From assembly GCA_050949645.1 (NCBI GenBank), contig JBMNGC010000001.1, positions 1,612,001-1,676,000 on the forward strand: a stretch of 64,000 bases of DNA. Reading direction: 5' to 3'. The position numbers were made by a program, and so were the translations under genes. Every line of letters begins with the position of its first letter. Positions within the stretch are counted from its first letter, which is position 1. Origin of the DNA: RUG369 sp050949645. GTDB lineage: Bacteria; Planctomycetota; Planctomycetia; Pirellulales; Thermoguttaceae. Below are positions 1 to 8,083 of the stretch, in pieces. Below the pieces are notes generated by a model, which searched no databases, had not been told where the DNA came from, and saw only the letters and a list, made by a program, of their open reading frames with translations.

Positions 1-440
1 ACGGAAAGCGCAATGGAGCGCGTCTCCTTATGATACGACGCGATCAAGCTCGTCGACGCCGGTCCGTAAAACGCCTCTGCAACGACCAGCGCGACGCTGT
101 TGAAAAGAATCATTCCAACGAGGCCGGTCACGCAACCGGTGAGGATTGTAGCGATACTCCAGCAAAAGAGGCATCCGATGAGCAATTTTTTCTTGTTGAA
201 ACGGTCGCCAACGTACCCCGCAAAGGGAACGATCAACGCCATCAACGTGAACATGACCGTTCGCGTCGAGTAAAGCTGGGAGTCGGTAAAATGAAGGTCG
301 CTCTGAATTGAGGTTGAAACGACCCCATAGATCGCACGATCCGCCTGATGAAAGAAATACGCAAGAAAGAGGAGCCCCAACAATTCCCATCGATAACTGG
401 GCGCGATAGTTTTCAGAGGCTTTGAGGGTTTAGACGCCAT
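1..440 (-). CDS. MFS transporter, N-terminal part (3' end beyond window)
   Basis: This frame is open from an ATG at 440 to the window edge, giving about 146 residues of the N-terminal half of a Major Facilitator Superfamily transporter in the inner membrane. The start reads MASKPSKPLKTIAPSYRW, then hydrophobic helices (ELLGLLFLAYFFHQADRAIYG; a second from TVMFTLMALIVPF) and the signature loop between helices 2 and 3, GYVGDRFNKKKLLIG, which matches MFS motif A (G-x-x-x-D-R-x-x-[RK]-[RK]). Two more helices follow. It lies 45 bases downstream of the GalT-like gene on the same strand, so co-transcription and sugar or organic-acid transport are plausible, but the substrate cannot be read from this fragment. 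Frames on the opposite strand here are shadows. Confidence 0.85.
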   Translation of the reverse strand, partial: MASKPSKPLKTIAPSYRWELLGLLFLAYFFHQADRAIYGVVSTSIQSDLHFTDSQLYSTRTVMFTLMALIVPFAGYVGDRFNKKKLLIGCLFCWSIATILTGCVTGLVGMILFNSVALVVAEAFYGPASTSLIASYHKETRSIALS

Positions 441-485
441 AACAGGTCCCTTCGTCGGCGCGCTGCGCGTCGAGCGTTGTTAACT

Positions 486-1715
486 TTATTGAAAGTATTC
501 GCGCAGAATCGTCGCGGCAGTTTCCGGCGCCACGGGATTAATGTCGATTCCGACGCCATACTCGTAGCCCGCCTTTTTAACGAGACTCGGCATGATAGAG
601 AATCGCGGTCGGAAGACGCGCGCGGCGACTTCAAATTCCTGCGAAACGCGGAAGGGCGCGTTCGTCATGACGACGTTATAATCAACGGGATGTAAGTTGC
701 TTGAAACGTTGCGCTTATAGACGCTCTGAAGCGCGACGATCGCGTCGCGCGCCATAAGAGCGCAGGAGTCAAGCGTCGCATAGTCGTAATCTTCAAACGC
801 GCCGTCGAATTTGGGGCATATCTCCATCTGCATTGGAAAACGACTCGCGTAAGGACAATACAGAACGAAATGGTCGTTTGTCGTGATAATGCGTTTGCCG
901 ACCTCGAGTTCCGCTTTGAGAAGAGCGGCCCAAAATGAATCGATTTCCCCGGCTTTCTTACGATTCTCCTCATATCGCGCGACGCGTTCAAGTTGCAAGG
1001 TAATCGCGTCGGGAGTCGAGATACTCGCGACAAGCTGGCCATGCGTGTGGCGCTGCGACGCGCCCGCGTTGACTCCGACGTTCTTAAAGAGAAACGCGTA
1101 CTCAAAGCGCGCGCTGGCTCGGAGCGCGCGTAAACGTTCCTGGAAAAGCCGGAACGCAAGACAAATTTCCAGAGGAGTCATCTCTCCCCAGCCGCGAATA
1201 TGTCGACTCGCGTCCACGATGACCTCATGCTGACCGATCGCCTGAATTGACTGAAAAAAACGCTTCGAAGCAGGAAGCTCTGCGTCGCAAAAACGACGAC
1301 GAGCCCTTTTAAATGGAAGAGGCTGGACGTATCGCTCAGGAACTCGGAACGCTGGATATCGATTCTCGAGAGCGCGAGCAAACCAACGTCGCGTCGATGG
1401 TTCCGAGTCGGATTCCAGCGATAGGATTTCATAATCGTCGAGAGAGAGACCGTCGGAATCGGGTTCGCGCAAGACGACTTCGGCAACGGAGGGCGTGGTT
1501 TGACATTCGTTCCCTGGACAAAAGGCGCAGTCGCTCAGCGGGTCGCCGTTATCGGTCGACGGCGCTTCAACGATCCGCGCGACGACATTCGAGGGTCGCG
1601 CGCTACGACCTTCCGCGACGATGATCCAATGTCCCGTAAGAGGATCAAAGCGAAATTCGGAATAGCTGTCGAGAGCTTCGCTGAACATAAAATCGGATTC
1701 TTCAGGTTCCAACAC
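486..1715 (-). CDS. galT: GalT-like hexose-1-phosphate nucleotidyltransferase
   Basis: Histidine-triad superfamily nucleotidyltransferase related to galactose-1-phosphate uridylyltransferase, 409 residues. Seen in the sequence: the N-terminal signature DPLTGHWIIVAEGRSARP, a zinc-type CAFCPGNE around residue 63, and the active-site segment NAGASQRHTHGQLVA around residues 211-227. The HxHxQ motif is HTHGQ, not the HPHGQ of Leloir GalT, and NAGAS-type flanks also occur in ADP-glucose phosphorylase-like members. UMP or AMP transfer between hexose-1-phosphates is therefore likely, but the exact nucleotide sugar is uncertain. The start is ambiguous: GTG at 1715 and TTG at 1712 lie just behind a GGAGG, and ATG at 1688 is also in frame. 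A terminator separates it from oxidoreductase A upstream, so it may have its own promoter or rely on read-through. A deleted second copy lies at 4797-5105. Confidence 0.85.
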   Translation of the reverse strand: MLEPEESDFMFSEALDSYSEFRFDPLTGHWIIVAEGRSARPSNVVARIVEAPSTDNGDPLSDCAFCPGNECQTTPSVAEVVLREPDSDGLSLDDYEILSLESDSEPSTRRWFARALENRYPAFRVPERYVQPLPFKRARRRFCDAELPASKRFFQSIQAIGQHEVIVDASRHIRGWGEMTPLEICLAFRLFQERLRALRASARFEYAFLFKNVGVNAGASQRHTHGQLVASISTPDAITLQLERVARYEENRKKAGEIDSFWAALLKAELEVGKRIITTNDHFVLYCPYASRFPMQMEICPKFDGAFEDYDYATLDSCALMARDAIVALQSVYKRNVSSNLHPVDYNVVMTNAPFRVSQEFEVAARVFRPRFSIMPSLVKKAGYEYGVGIDINPVAPETAATILREYFQ

Positions 1716-1753
1716 AACCTCCGAATGGCAATGCGCCAGGCGCGTCGCATGCT

Positions 1754-1793
1754 GAAAAAGCGCTCTTGCCTGACCGTGACGTCCGGCAAGAGC
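1754..1793 (-). terminator. Rho-independent terminator after oxidoreductase A
   Basis: On the minus strand, GCTCTTGCC pairs perfectly with GGCAAGAGC (9 bp) and is followed by GCTTTTTC. A second perfect hairpin (GAGATTCC / GGAATCTC, four-base loop) lies just before it at 1804-1823. The same hairpins are conserved downstream of the duplicated oxidoreductase at 5106-5144, which supports a functional element. Confidence 0.75.
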
Positions 1794-1852
1794 GAACGTT
1801 GTCGAGATTCCGTCGGGAATCTCGTGTAAAAAGCGTTATCAGGTTTTCAAAC

Positions 1853-3160
1853 TCAACGCGTAACGGTGTGATAAACCTGACCGATACCGGGTACAAAGAC
1901 CTTGAAACGACCGTTTTCGTCGGGCATATTCCACGGCTCGCCGTCCCAGTCGTAAGAACTCGGGCGATAGGACATATCGGACTTGAGGAGTTCGTCCCAG
2001 GTAAGCTTCTTACCAGAATAGCAAGCTTCGCGCGCCATGATCCCCATCATCGTCGCTTTCGCCATGTAGTCGCCGTTGTTGATCGTGTCAATGTCGCCGC
2101 GAATCGACTTGTAAAGCTCGACGTGCTCGAGCGTGTACATGTCAGAATTCACGCGCTCCTGCTCGTAGACGACATTGCCGTCGAGGTCCGTAATGCGACC
2201 GCGACCGAGAATCGACGCAAAGCCTTTCGTACCGGCGAAGTAAGCCTGGTTTTCGCCCCAGCACCCGTCCTGCTGACGGCAGTAGGAGTAGAAGGTCGTT
2301 CCGTTGGGATATTCGAAGACAGCCGCCATCGAGTCGTAGATGTCGCCGTACTGAGGCTGTTCTGTGCGCTGCATGCGCGCGCCAAGGCCGTAGCAGGTCG
2401 CCGGCGGAACGTCGCCCATCGCCCAAAGCCCCTTGTCGAGCGTATGGACATGCTGTTCGATATTAAAGTCGCCAGAAAGCCACGCGTAGTTGTACCAGTT
2501 GCGAACCTGCGCCATCATCTCCGTATCGCCCTCAAGACGCGGACGAGTCCAGAGCTTGCTCGTCAAATAGGTGAGACGCGCAGAGGTAATATCGCCGATC
2601 GCGCCATCGCAAACGCGCTGCATAATGTCCTTGACGTTGAGGTCATAACGCCAGCAGAGTCCCGAGACGAACGTGAGTCCCTTCTCTTTTGCGATTTCCG
2701 TTGATTCCATAACGGATCTGATACCGAGCATGTCAGTCGCGGCAGGCTTTTCACAGAAGACATGCTTGCCCTTTTCAACGGCGTAGGCAAGGGAACGATG
2801 TCGGAAACCGGGCGCTTCGCAGAGAAGGACAAGGTCGGAAGCCTCGACGACCGACTTGTAACCGTCGAGTCCGGCGAAGATACGGTCTTCAACGTCGATT
2901 CGATCTTCGAACGCGGCTTTGAGTCCTTCAGCGGCGCTCTCGGCGTTCGGCTGGAACGCGTCGGCGACCGCGACAATTTTCGAATTCGGATCGGCGTTAA
3001 GCGTGTTAGCCGCCGCGCCGCGTCCACGACCGCCGCAACCGATAAGGCCTACTTTAATAACGTTGTCTTCGGCCGCATGAACGCGTGGCGCGCTAACGGC
3101 AGATAACGCGGCGACGCCAACGGCAGACGTCTTGAGAAAATTACGTCGGGAAATACTCAT
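1853..3160 (-). CDS. Tat-exported Gfo/Idh/MocA oxidoreductase A
   Basis: NAD(P)-dependent sugar/inositol-type oxidoreductase of 435 residues. It starts MSISRRNFLKTSAVGVAAL, a twin-arginine signal with cleavage probable near APRVHAAED, so it should act outside the cytoplasm. The Rossmann nucleotide-binding stretch KVGLIGCGGRGRGAA follows, then the family EKP motif (HVFCEKPAATD), which supplies the catalytic lysine, and a conserved EQHVHTLDK segment. The ATG at 3160 is chosen because GGAG lies 8 bases upstream and the Tat signal begins exactly there; the frame is open 25 codons further upstream. It is almost identical (about nine in ten residues by eye) to the protein at 5203-6510 and clearly related to the one at 3304-4620. 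Substrate unknown; the context suggests sugar catabolism. Confidence 0.92.
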   Translation of the reverse strand: MSISRRNFLKTSAVGVAALSAVSAPRVHAAEDNVIKVGLIGCGGRGRGAAANTLNADPNSKIVAVADAFQPNAESAAEGLKAAFEDRIDVEDRIFAGLDGYKSVVEASDLVLLCEAPGFRHRSLAYAVEKGKHVFCEKPAATDMLGIRSVMESTEIAKEKGLTFVSGLCWRYDLNVKDIMQRVCDGAIGDITSARLTYLTSKLWTRPRLEGDTEMMAQVRNWYNYAWLSGDFNIEQHVHTLDKGLWAMGDVPPATCYGLGARMQRTEQPQYGDIYDSMAAVFEYPNGTTFYSYCRQQDGCWGENQAYFAGTKGFASILGRGRITDLDGNVVYEQERVNSDMYTLEHVELYKSIRGDIDTINNGDYMAKATMMGIMAREACYSGKKLTWDELLKSDMSYRPSSYDWDGEPWNMPDENGRFKVFVPGIGQVYHTVTR

Positions 3161-3303
3161 AGCGATACTCCAAATATCCAAATTAACAGCATGGTTCACC
3201 CCGCTGCACGAACGCGCGGGGACCCCTTGAGACATTCTCCAATCTTGAAGAACCCAAAGGAATCACGCGAGGCGCGACAACGCATCTCGCGAAATATACG
3301 TTA

Positions 3304-4620
3304 TCAGCGCGTTACGCTGTGGTAGACTTTGCCAAGGCCGGGGATCTGAACTTTAATACGCCCCTTATCGTCCGTAACGTCGACAGGGACGCCATTTTCA
3401 GTATATTCGCTCGGCGCGTACGATTTGTCAGAATTAAGCGCGTCCTCCCAGTTCATCTTCGCGCCGGTATAACACGCTTCGCGCGCCATGACGCCCATCA
3501 TCGTCGCTTTAGACATGTAGTCGCCGTTATTGATCGTGTCGATCTCGCCGCGTACAGACTTATAAAGCTCCTGATGTTCAAGGAGATACATATCGGACGG
3601 GACATTCTCACGTTCGTAGACGACGTTGCCGTCGAGATCCGTGATGATCCCGCGACCAAGGACCGAGGAGACGTACCCCTTCGTTCCGGCAAAGCGCGCG
3701 TTATTCTCGCCCCAACAGTCGTTCTGTTGGCGGCAACATGAATAGAGAGTCGTTCCGTTGGGATACTCGAAAACAGCCGCCATCGAGTCGTAGATATTAC
3801 CGTACTCAGGCTGTTCAACGCGTTGCATTCGACCGCCAAGACCATAACAGGTCGCCGGCGGGACGTCGCGCATCGCCCAGAGCGCTTTATCGAGAGTGTG
3901 AACGTGCTGCTCGACGTTGAAATCGCCTGATAGCCACGTATAGTTGTACCAGTTGCGTACCTGCGCCATGAGCTCCGTGTCCTCTTCAGCACGCGGACGC
4001 GTCCAGAGCTTGCCGACCATAAAGGTCAGTCTCGCGGAGGTAATATCGCCGATCGCGCCGTCGAGAACGCGTTCCATGATATCTCTGACGTTAAGGTCGT
4101 AACGCCAGCAGAGACCGGAAACGAGCGTGAGCCCCTTTTCTTTCGCGATCCTGGAAGACTCCATCACGGAGCGAATTGAGGGCGCGTCGACGCCGACGGG
4201 CTTCTCGCAAAAGACATGTTTACCCTGCTCGACGGCATAGCGCAACGAACGATATCGGAACCCCGGCGCTTCGCACAGAAGAACGAGGTCGCAGCAGTCG
4301 ACAACGTTTTTGTATGCGTCGAGTCCGGCAAAAATGCGGCCGTCGACGTCGATACGATCTTCAAACTGCGTCTTAAGGCCTTCGACGGCGCCCTGCGCTT
4401 TAGGCATGAACGCGTCGGCAACGGCGTAAAGCTTCGTATTCGCGTCCGCTGTAAGAGTATTGACAGCGGCCCCGCGACCACGACCTCCGCAACCGATAAG
4501 CCCGACCTTAATCTCATTGCGTTCCCCAGCGTGAACCGGCGCGAACGCCAGTCCCGTAACAAGGGTTCCCGCGATCGTCGTGGACTTCAAAAATACCCGT
4601 CGTTTCTGGGCGACGCTCAT
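3304..4620 (-). CDS. Tat-exported Gfo/Idh/MocA oxidoreductase B
   Basis: Paralogue of oxidoreductase A, 438 residues. The N-terminus MSVAQKRRVFLKST is a slightly degenerate twin-arginine signal (KRRVFLK) followed by a hydrophobic stretch and APVHAGE. The nucleotide-binding motif KVGLIGCGGRGRGAAV, the catalytic EKP (HVFCEKPVGVD) and the EQHVHTLDK segment are all present. AGGAGG lies 8 bases before the ATG, and a clear promoter (4687-4715) precedes it. It is first in a minus-strand series B, A, galT, MFS, suggesting one sugar-processing unit, with a terminator between A and galT. A decayed copy lies at 6652-6921. Confidence 0.92.
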   Translation of the reverse strand: MSVAQKRRVFLKSTTIAGTLVTGLAFAPVHAGERNEIKVGLIGCGGRGRGAAVNTLTADANTKLYAVADAFMPKAQGAVEGLKTQFEDRIDVDGRIFAGLDAYKNVVDCCDLVLLCEAPGFRYRSLRYAVEQGKHVFCEKPVGVDAPSIRSVMESSRIAKEKGLTLVSGLCWRYDLNVRDIMERVLDGAIGDITSARLTFMVGKLWTRPRAEEDTELMAQVRNWYNYTWLSGDFNVEQHVHTLDKALWAMRDVPPATCYGLGGRMQRVEQPEYGNIYDSMAAVFEYPNGTTLYSCCRQQNDCWGENNARFAGTKGYVSSVLGRGIITDLDGNVVYERENVPSDMYLLEHQELYKSVRGEIDTINNGDYMSKATMMGVMAREACYTGAKMNWEDALNSDKSYAPSEYTENGVPVDVTDDKGRIKVQIPGLGKVYHSVTR

Positions 4621-4686
4621 GAGATCGACCTCCTGCTTCTGTGAACTTTATGCGTCAGGTCACCGGATAGACCCTTTTAGGGTTAG

Positions 4687-4715
4687 ATTCTATCGGCGCC
4701 AAAATGTGTTTTCAA
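4687..4715 (-). promoter_or_regulatory. Sigma-70-type promoter of oxidoreductase B
   Basis: Minus strand: -35 TTGAAA (4710-4715), 17-base spacer, -10 TAGAAT (4687-4692). The same hexamers and spacing are kept in the duplicated copy at 6988-7016 although bases around them have changed. Confidence 0.7.
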
Positions 4716-4751
4716 GCGCTAACGGGGGCATTTTGGAAAAATACGCAGATC

Positions 4752-4784
4752 TCAGCTTTCAGGAGTCTTGGTCTTAGGATAGCG
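4752..4784 (-). pseudogene. 3' remnant of the IMPase-family gene (duplication edge)
   Basis: The minus strand reads RYPKTKTPES followed by a stop, matching the last residues RYPKTKAPQS of the intact phosphatase at 7053-7871. Similarity stops abruptly at 4784, so this marks one breakpoint of the tandem duplication. It is not expressed as a protein. Confidence 0.8.
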
Positions 4785-4796
4785 AGCGCCAAAGGT

Positions 4797-5105
4797 CGTC
4801 CTCTTCAAACGCGCCGTCGAATCGGAGTATATCTCCATCTGCCTCGGAAAACGACTTGCGTAAAGACAATACAGTACGAAATGATCGTTTGTCGCGGCGC
4901 CGACTCGGAGTCGCATTCCAGCGCAAAGATTTCATAATCATCGAGAGAGAGACCGTCGGAGTCTGGATCGCGCAAGACGACTTCGGCGACGGTCGGCGTT
5001 GGATGACATTCGTTCCCCGGACAAAGGCGCAGTCGCTCAGCCGCTCGCCCTTATCGGACCACGGCGCTTCAAGAGTCAGCGTTTCAACGTTCGAGGGTTG
5101 CGCGC
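4797..5105 (-). pseudogene. galT: Decayed galT copy with internal deletion
   Basis: The plus-strand sequence at about 4800-4895 matches the intact galT at about 798-890, then jumps to sequence matching about 1400-1575, so roughly 500 bases inside the gene are missing. Base changes and small indels break the frame. It ends before the terminator at 5106-5144. The 3' third of galT is absent because the duplication began inside the gene. Confidence 0.8.
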
Positions 5106-5144
5106 AAAAAAAGCTCTTGCCCGACCGTGACGTCCGGCAAGAGC
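5106..5144 (-). terminator. Rho-independent terminator after oxidoreductase A'
   Basis: Minus-strand stem GCTCTTGCC / GGCAAGAGC followed by a run of seven T. It is the duplicate of the element at 1754-1793, with a better T-tract. Confidence 0.8.
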
Positions 5145-5202
5145 GAACGTTATCGAGATTCCGTCGGAATCTCGCGTAAAAAGCGTTATCAGGTTTTCAA
5201 AC

Positions 5203-6510
5203 TCAACGCGTAACGGTGTGATAAACCTGACCGATACCCGGCACAAAGACCTTGAAACGATCGTTTTCGTCAGGCATATTCCACGGAACTCCGTCCCAGT
5301 CGTAAGAACTCGGGCGATAAGACATATCAGACTTGAGGAGGTCATCCCAGGTGATCTTCTGGCCGGTATAGCATGCTTCGCGCGCCATGATCCCCATCAT
5401 CGTCGCCTTCGTCATGTAGTCGCCGTTGTTGATCGTGTCGATCTCGCCGCGTATTGACTTATAAAGCTCCTGATGTTCAAAGATATACATATCAGACGAG
5501 ACGTCCTTGCTCTCGTAGACGACATTGCCGTCGAGATCCATGATGCGACCGCCCCAGAGAATCGACGCAAAGCCTTTTGTACCGGCGAAGTGAGCCTGGG
5601 TCTCGTTCCAGCAACCGTCCTGCTGACGGCAGTAGGAATACAAGGTCGTGCCGTTAGGATATTCGAAAACAGACGCCATTGAGTCGTAAATGTCGCCGTA
5701 CTGAGGCTGTTCAGTGCGCTGCATGCGCGCGCCAAGGCCGTAGCAGGTCGCCGGCGGCACGTTACCCATCGCCCAGAGTCCCTTGTCAAGCGTGTGCACG
5801 TGCTGTTCAACGTTAAAATCGCCAGAAAGCCACGCGTAATTATACCAGTTGCGGACCTGCGCCATCATCTCCGTATCGCCCTCAAGACGCGGACGAGTCC
5901 AGAGCTTGCCAATCATGTAGTTCAGTCTCGCGGAGGTAATATCGCCGATCGCGCCGTCAAGAACGCGCTGCATAATGTCCCTGACGTTGAGGTCATAACG
6001 CCAGCAGAGCCCCGAGACGAGCGTAAGACCCTTTTCTTTCGCAATCTCCGTTGATTCCATAACGGATTTAATACCGAGCATATCGGTCGCGATAGGCTTT
6101 TCGCAGAAGACATGCTTGCCCTTTTCAACGGCGTAGGCAAGCGAGCGATACCGGAAAGCGGGGGGCTCGCAGAGAAGGACCACGTCGGAAGCGTCAACAA
6201 CAGCCTTGTAAGCGTCGAGTCCGGCAAAGATGCGGTCTTCGACGGCAACCCGATCTTCGAAGACAGCTTTGAGACCTTCGACGGCGCTCTGAGCGCTCGG
6301 CATGAATGCGTCGGCGACGGCGACAATCTTCGAATTCGGGTCGGCGTTAAGCGTATTAGCCGCCGCTCCGCGACCACGACCGCCGCAACCGATAAGGCCT
6401 ACTTTAATGACGTTGTCTTCGGCCGCATGGACGCGAGGAGCTCCAGCGGCGGACAGCGCGGCGACGCCCACGGCGGACGTCTTGAGAAAATTACGTCTGG
6501 AAATACTCAT
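5203..6510 (-). CDS. Tat-exported Gfo/Idh/MocA oxidoreductase A' (duplicate)
   Basis: 435 residues, the same length as the copy at 1853-3160 and nearly identical, including the Tat signal MSISRRNFLKTSAVGVAAL, nucleotide-binding KVGLIGCGGRGRGAA, catalytic EKP (HVFCEKPIATD) and EQHVHTLDK. GGAGG lies 7-8 bases upstream of the ATG at 6510, which decides the start over an upstream in-frame extension of 32 codons. Differences from copy A cluster in the segment after the Rossmann core (for example AFMPSAQSAVEG against AFQPNAESAAEG). The frame is intact while both neighbours in this copy have decayed, so it is probably under selection. Substrate unknown. Confidence 0.92.
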   Translation of the reverse strand: MSISRRNFLKTSAVGVAALSAAGAPRVHAAEDNVIKVGLIGCGGRGRGAAANTLNADPNSKIVAVADAFMPSAQSAVEGLKAVFEDRVAVEDRIFAGLDAYKAVVDASDVVLLCEPPAFRYRSLAYAVEKGKHVFCEKPIATDMLGIKSVMESTEIAKEKGLTLVSGLCWRYDLNVRDIMQRVLDGAIGDITSARLNYMIGKLWTRPRLEGDTEMMAQVRNWYNYAWLSGDFNVEQHVHTLDKGLWAMGNVPPATCYGLGARMQRTEQPQYGDIYDSMASVFEYPNGTTLYSYCRQQDGCWNETQAHFAGTKGFASILWGGRIMDLDGNVVYESKDVSSDMYIFEHQELYKSIRGEIDTINNGDYMTKATMMGIMAREACYTGQKITWDDLLKSDMSYRPSSYDWDGVPWNMPDENDRFKVFVPGIGQVYHTVTR

Positions 6511-6651
6511 AGCGATCCTCCAAATGTCTAAAATAACCTCATGGTTTATCCCGCTGCGAGGACGGCGGGGACGCCTTGAGACGTTCTCCAATCTTGAAGA
6601 ACCCAAAAGGAATCAAGCGAGGCGCAACGACGCGTCTCGCGAATATGGTTG

Positions 6652-6921
6652 TCAGCGCGTTACGCTGTTGTAGACTTTGACAAGGCTGGGGATCTGAATC
6701 GTAATACCTCTCTATATCGTCCGGGACGTCGACGGGAACGCCGTTTTTAGTATATTCGTGCGCTCGTAGACAACATTGCCGTCGAGATCCGTTATGACCA
6801 CGCGATCAAGAACCGAGGCGTCGCACACCTTCGTTCCAGCAAAGCGCGCGTTATTCTCACGCCAAACAATCGTTCTGTTGGCGGTAAAATGAAGAGAGCG
6901 TCGCTTCTGGGCGACGCTCAT
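6652..6921 (-). pseudogene. Decayed copy of oxidoreductase B
   Basis: The start codon, first residues (MSVAQKRR) and last residues (HSVTR-type end) match the gene at 3304-4620, but nearly 80 percent of the coding region is missing. Only fragments matching about 3610-3740 and the 3' end at about 3304-3410 remain. Its promoter region (6988-7016) is still recognisable. Confidence 0.85.
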
Positions 6922-6987
6922 GAGATCGACCTTCTGCTTCTGTGAACTTTATGCGTCAGGTCAACGGATAGCCCCCTCTGAAGCTAG

Positions 6988-7016
6988 ATTCTATCGGCGT
7001 CAAAACGCGTTTTCAA
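6988..7016 (-). promoter_or_regulatory. Retained promoter of the decayed oxidoreductase B copy
   Basis: Minus strand: TTGAAA (7011-7016), 17-base spacer, TAGAAT (6988-6993), the same as at 4687-4715. It may now drive oxidoreductase A' across the remnant. Confidence 0.6.
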
Positions 7017-7052
7017 GCGCTGACGGGGGCATTTTGGAAAAACACACCGATC

Positions 7053-7871
7053 TCAGCTTTGAGGAGCCTTTGTCTTCGGATATCGTTTCAAAATCGAAAC
7101 GACCTCGTCTCGAAGCGCCAGATTCGTTGCCATTCCATCGCCTCCTTCGATCGTTTCATCGCCGTTCCAGCTACAGAACGCGCCCCCCGCCTCGCGGAAA
7201 ATCGTCAGCATCGGCGAGGCGTCCCAAATCTCGAAGAAGGGGTCGATCATAATTTCGGCGCGACCCGTAGCAACGAGGTAGTATCCATAGGCGTCGCCCC
7301 AAGTGCGCGTGAGTCGACATTTGTTCTCAAGCTCGTCGTATGCGCCCTCGCGACCAACCTGATCAAAATCTCGACGGTCTGTCGTAAGGAAGAGAGCGTC
7401 TTCGAGCTTATCGACCTTCGAGACGCGCGCGGGCCGTGTTTTCGCTTCGTCGTTGAAGATTTCCCATGCGCCGGCCCCAACGCCTCCCCAGACGCCGCGT
7501 CCGAGCGCGGGTATCCAGATCACGCCGATTTCAGGACGCGCTTTCCCGTCCGAGTCCAACCGCTGGACGCCGACGAGGTTTGAATAAATGGGAACGCCGT
7601 GGATAAAAGATTTGGTGCCGTCGATCGGGTCGAAAATCCACTGCCATCCAGAGGTCCCCGGCTTGTCGTCGTGCTCTTCGCCGAGAATGGCGTCGTCTGG
7701 AAACGACTCCTCGACGAGTTTTCGTCCGAGCTCCTCGGCGCCACGGTCCGCCGCAGTCACGGGGGTCCCGTCCTGCTTGCGTTCGACGTCAATGTCACGG
7801 TCGAAATATTGAAGCGTAAAGTCGCCCATAGCGCGTGCGAGGCGAATTGCAAATTCACATCGATCTTTCAT
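7053..7871 (-). CDS. IMPase-family phosphatase, HisN/histidinol-phosphatase-like
   Basis: 272 residues, Mg-dependent phosphatase of the inositol monophosphatase superfamily. Metal-binding signatures are present in order: GEEHDD around residue 65, DPIDGTKSFIHG around residue 83, and the C-terminal EIWDASPM around residue 210. The DPIDGTKSF...G variant is usual in HisN-type histidinol-phosphatases, but inositol, fructose-bisphosphate or other sugar-phosphate substrates cannot be excluded. The last 11 codons are duplicated at 4752-4784. It lies upstream of the oxidoreductase series on the same strand and is divergently transcribed from the gene at 8084. Confidence 0.88.
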   Translation of the reverse strand: MKDRCEFAIRLARAMGDFTLQYFDRDIDVERKQDGTPVTAADRGAEELGRKLVEESFPDDAILGEEHDDKPGTSGWQWIFDPIDGTKSFIHGVPIYSNLVGVQRLDSDGKARPEIGVIWIPALGRGVWGGVGAGAWEIFNDEAKTRPARVSKVDKLEDALFLTTDRRDFDQVGREGAYDELENKCRLTRTWGDAYGYYLVATGRAEIMIDPFFEIWDASPMLTIFREAGGAFCSWNGDETIEGGDGMATNLALRDEVVSILKRYPKTKAPQS

Positions 7872-7958
7872 GAAAATCCCTTTCTAAAAAAAGTGTATAC
7901 AAGTCCATTCTACTTTTTGTACGGGAGAGTAAAAGGGCTGGAGATTTGCGGCAAGAAC

Positions 7959-7987
7959 TTGATATTGAATTACGAGCGGAGTACAAT
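7959..7987 (+). promoter_or_regulatory. Sigma-70-type promoter for the gene at 8084
   Basis: TTGATA (7959-7964), 17-base spacer, TACAAT (7982-7987). Its position shows that the in-frame extension of the coding frame back to 7946 is not translated. Confidence 0.65.
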
Positions 7988-8083
7988 CGCGGACGAAGGG
8001 GACCGATATCATTTGTCGGCGACGGATTGTCCCGCGTCGTCGAGCGACCATCCCCGAACTCCCTGACGTCTGCGAGGAAAGAT

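Larger units (their letters stand above)
800..4784. repeat. Tandem duplication, copy 1 (intact genes)
   Basis: Unit running from inside galT through oxidoreductases A and B to the last codons of the IMPase gene. All genes in this copy look intact except the IMPase fragment at its edge. Copy 2 starts at about 4797. Confidence 0.8.
4797..7085. repeat. Tandem duplication, copy 2 (partly decayed)
   Basis: Same gene order as copy 1, but about 1.7 kb shorter through deletions inside the galT and oxidoreductase B copies. Oxidoreductase A, its terminator and the oxidoreductase B promoter are retained. It merges into the intact IMPase gene at its right end, so the ancestral order was IMPase-B-A-galT on the minus strand. 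Confidence 0.8.

Noticed and set aside
1766..2704. 312-codon plus-strand frame opposite oxidoreductase A
   Set aside because: It is a shadow of a gene with clear Rossmann and EKP motifs, and the same shadow appears at the duplicated copy.
4797..7085. Duplication considered as a pure assembly artefact
   Set aside because: The copies differ at many positions, with internal deletions in two of them, which a simple collapse or mis-join would not create; a junction check is still useful.
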